The notes under the pieces were generated by a model, which saw nothing but the letters and a program-made list of their open reading frames with translations, was not told where the DNA came from and did no database searches. Both the position numbers and the translations under genes were made by a program. A stretch of DNA of 64,000 nucleotides from Phycicoccus sp. CSK15P-2 (GTDB lineage: Bacteria > Actinomycetota > Actinomycetes > Actinomycetales > Dermatophilaceae). The number at the start of each line of letters is the position of its first letter. Position 1 is the first letter of the stretch. The stretch covers positions 124,001 through 188,000 of the forward strand of contig NZ_JAFDVE010000003.1 of the NCBI RefSeq assembly GCF_016888005.1, written 5' to 3'. Positions 62,330-64,000 of this stretch are shown in pieces.

Positions 62330-64000
62330 TCACAGGGTCCAGCCCGGCTGGTCCCACACCATGGGGCGGACGGACGGGACGTCGTCGAACACCCGCCGGC
62401 CCTCCCCGTCCTCGAGCCGGAGCCGGAAGGCGGCCGCCTGGTCGGCGTTGACGACATCGACGACCGCCGCGCCCTCACGCATCCGGGTCACCTTCGAGAC
62501 CGGGTAGGCGTTGGGGCTGGTCGCCAGCAGCTGTGCGGTCCGCACGCCGCCCGCCGGGGTGTCCGGGGCCACGACGAGGAACCTCCCGGTGTTCGCCCGC
62601 GGGTCGACGACGCGGACGACCGCCGGCTCGCGCGCGTCGGCCGCCGGGACGACGACGGCCGGCTGCCACAGCTCGGTGTCGTCCGGTCGGACCACCCCTT
62701 CGGTGACGACCGACCGGACGACCCCGCCCCCCGGGGTCCGCACGAGCACGACCCGCACCCGCGTCGGGGCGTCCGACCAGCCGTCCTCGAGGAGGGGGAG
62801 CTCGACCCGGGTGTCGAGGACGACCTCCCGGTGGAGGAGTGTCCGCTGCACACCGGTCGCCAGCGCGACCTGGGTCACGAGGGTGTCCACCGGGTCACCG
62901 CTCTGCGCGATCCCCGGATAGGGGTCGGTCAGCCCGACGGGCCCGTCGTGGCCGGCGCAGCGCAGGCGGGTGGCGAACGACGGCGGGCTCCCGAGCAGCG
63001 GGAGCCCCACCCCTGCGAGCAGCGCTGCCGGTGTCCACGTGCGCCGGATGTCTCCCGACGCCAGGGGCTCGACCACCGTGCTCAGCTCGAGCCCCTGCTC
63101 CGTTGGCGGGGCGAGTACGAGGAGGCGGGGTGGCTCGGCATCCGGTACCTCGACCGCCACGACCGGGGCCTCGCCCTCCGAGGGGAGCAGGACCGGGGCG
63201 GGCCCGTCGAGCGCCCGCGGGTCGGTGCCGGAGGGCCCGTGCCACACCTCGAGGGTTCCCGGGACGAAGCCGTCCTGCGCGGTGAGAGTCACGGCGACCC
63301 GGCGGTCGGCGACGTCGTCGGCGAAGAGCAGGCGGGTGCGGCCGGAGGACACGCGGGCGACGAGCGCCTGCACCTCGAGGTCCGCGGCGAGGTCGCCGCG
63401 CGGACCCCACGACACCACCGAGTCCCACGCCGGGTCGTCCGCCGGGAGCGCCGGCGAGGGCGACGCGGTGGGCCCGGGGGCCGGCCCGGTCGTGGTGTCT
63501 CGGGATGCGGCGACGGCCCAGGTCACGGCTCCCACCGCCGCTGCACCGGCGCCCGCGCCGACCACCGCCCGTCGCGTGACGGGAGTGCGCCCGGTCCGGA
63601 CGAGGCCCGCCGGGTCGGGCGGCGGCTCCGGCCGGAGCCGGTCGAGGAGGAGGTACAGGTCGGGGTCCAGCCGCTCGTCGGAGGGCTGGAGACCGTCGGC
63701 CTCGCGCGCGGCGCGGTGGGCCTGGGTCAGGCGGTCGTGAGCAGCGGCGACGTCCGCCGTGAGGGTGCGTCCGGCTCGGCTCGCGACGGCCGCGACCCGG
63801 CCGGCCGGCAGCTCCCACTGCAGGTCGGCCGCGAGCGCGAGCCGCACCAGCGGGGGCTCGGCGGCGAGGGCGTCGTAGAGGGCGCCCGGGACGGCGTCCC
63901 CGGGATCGGCCACCGTGTGCCGCGGGACGGACGGCACGGCCTCGGACCGGCGCCCGGCCACGGCCGTGACCACCGCCCGCTGCGCCGCCGCGGTCGGGGC
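62330..64000 (-). CDS. Large single-helix membrane protein of unknown function, N-terminus beyond the window
   Basis: The frame is open from the window edge to the TGA at 62330, at least 556 residues. The N-terminal 110 residues are helical and alanine/arginine-rich, with PLVRLALAADLQWELPAGRV followed by VAAVASRAGRTLTADVAAAH, faintly like a helix-turn-helix or sigma-factor region 4. A membrane helix (RRAVVGAGAGAAAVGAVTW) comes next, then a Ser/Pro linker and about 350 beta-rich residues likely outside the cell. This cytosolic-sensor/outside-domain layout is reminiscent of anti-sigma-like proteins, but that is inference. Confidence 0.65.
   Translation of the reverse strand, partial: APTAAAQRAVVTAVAGRRSEAVPSVPRHTVADPGDAVPGALYDALAAEPPLVRLALAADLQWELPAGRVAAVASRAGRTLTADVAAAHDRLTQAHRAAREADGLQPSDERLDPDLYLLLDRLRPEPPPDPAGLVRTGRTPVTRRAVVGAGAGAAAVGAVTWAVAASRDTTTGPAPGPTASPSPALPADDPAWDSVVSWGPRGDLAADLEVQALVARVSSGRTRLLFADDVADRRVAVTLTAQDGFVPGTLEVWHGPSGTDPRALDGPAPVLLPSEGEAPVVAVEVPDAEPPRLLVLAPPTEQGLELSTVVEPLASGDIRRTWTPAALLAGVGLPLLGSPPSFATRLRCAGHDGPVGLTDPYPGIAQSGDPVDTLVTQVALATGVQRTLLHREVVLDTRVELPLLEDGWSDAPTRVRVVLVRTPGGGVVRSVVTEGVVRPDDTELWQPAVVVPAADAREPAVVRVVDPRANTGRFLVVAPDTPAGGVRTAQLLATSPNAYPVSKVTRMREGAAVVDVVNADQAAAFRLRLEDGEGRRVFDDVPSVRPMVWDQPGWTL

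Overview
The window is a stretch of chromosome from a very GC-rich actinobacterium. Codon third positions are almost always G or C, GTG starts are common, and neighbouring genes often overlap by four bases (ATGA or GTGA). It carries both mshA and mshD for mycothiol, a glnR-mshD pair, and an hbhA-like to mshA to gpm block laid out much as around Rv0474-Rv0489 of mycobacteria. The overall flavour suggests the Micrococcales (Intrasporangiaceae or a relative). That placement is inference; no rRNA gene is present to test it.

Layout. 1-9.7 kb: a TerC-family metal transporter behind a probable manganese riboswitch, a sugar mutarotase/AGE epimerase pair, an S10-type peptidase, a TMEM165-type exporter, an oxidoreductase, a PD-(D/E)XK-like protein, and an AraC/DUF2000 pair. 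9.7-14 kb: a LysR regulator flanked by two class A beta-lactamase-fold proteins, then a MarR/SDR divergon with two palindromic operators. 14-19.7 kb: the one clearly accessory segment. It begins in a truncated sugar-ABC ATPase, holds an intact AAA-DUF4143 gene, a scrap of a second DUF4143 gene, an AAA ATPase and a third DUF4143 gene split by an IS481-family element, and ends next to tRNA-Lys. 19.9-29.1 kb: an L-arabinose locus with a LacI-type regulator, araBDA and a ChvE/GguAB-type sugar ABC transporter. 29.1-36.2 kb: a PadR-controlled drug-type ABC exporter, a secreted serine hydrolase, DUF4193, a Ser/Thr kinase and a BrkB/YihY membrane protein. 36.9-37.3 kb: an intergenic region containing a candidate structured RNA. 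37.3-46.9 kb: phosphate genes, namely DUF47-PiT, pstSCAB behind a PHO box, and convergently ppk1 plus a NUDIX/histidine-phosphatase fusion, with a second PHO-box-like repeat before ppk1. 46.9-54.8 kb: mshD, glnR, MoaD-like, DsrE-like, nitrobindin-like, LCP, Fur, YgfZ, BKACE and DUF4395. 55-64 kb: XRE regulator, HbhA-like protein, asparaginase, dtd, DUF2516, methyltransferase, mshA, YbjN, gpmA and a large unknown protein running off the window.

How it works together. Phosphate uptake and polyphosphate synthesis appear tied to one PhoP-like signal. Arabinose uptake and conversion to xylulose 5-phosphate form one LacI-controlled unit. In both ABC operons a strong hairpin follows the binding-protein gene, which would favour excess binding protein. 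Many genes have a TANNNT hexamer ending 6-9 bases before the start codon, which fits leaderless transcription.

The most unusual items are the 37.1-37.2 kb structured RNA candidate, the 14-19.7 kb DUF4143/IS481 island with its operator-like repeats, the 88-base hairpin at 5.6 kb, and an IS hairpin that would hide the transposase ribosome site in read-through transcripts.
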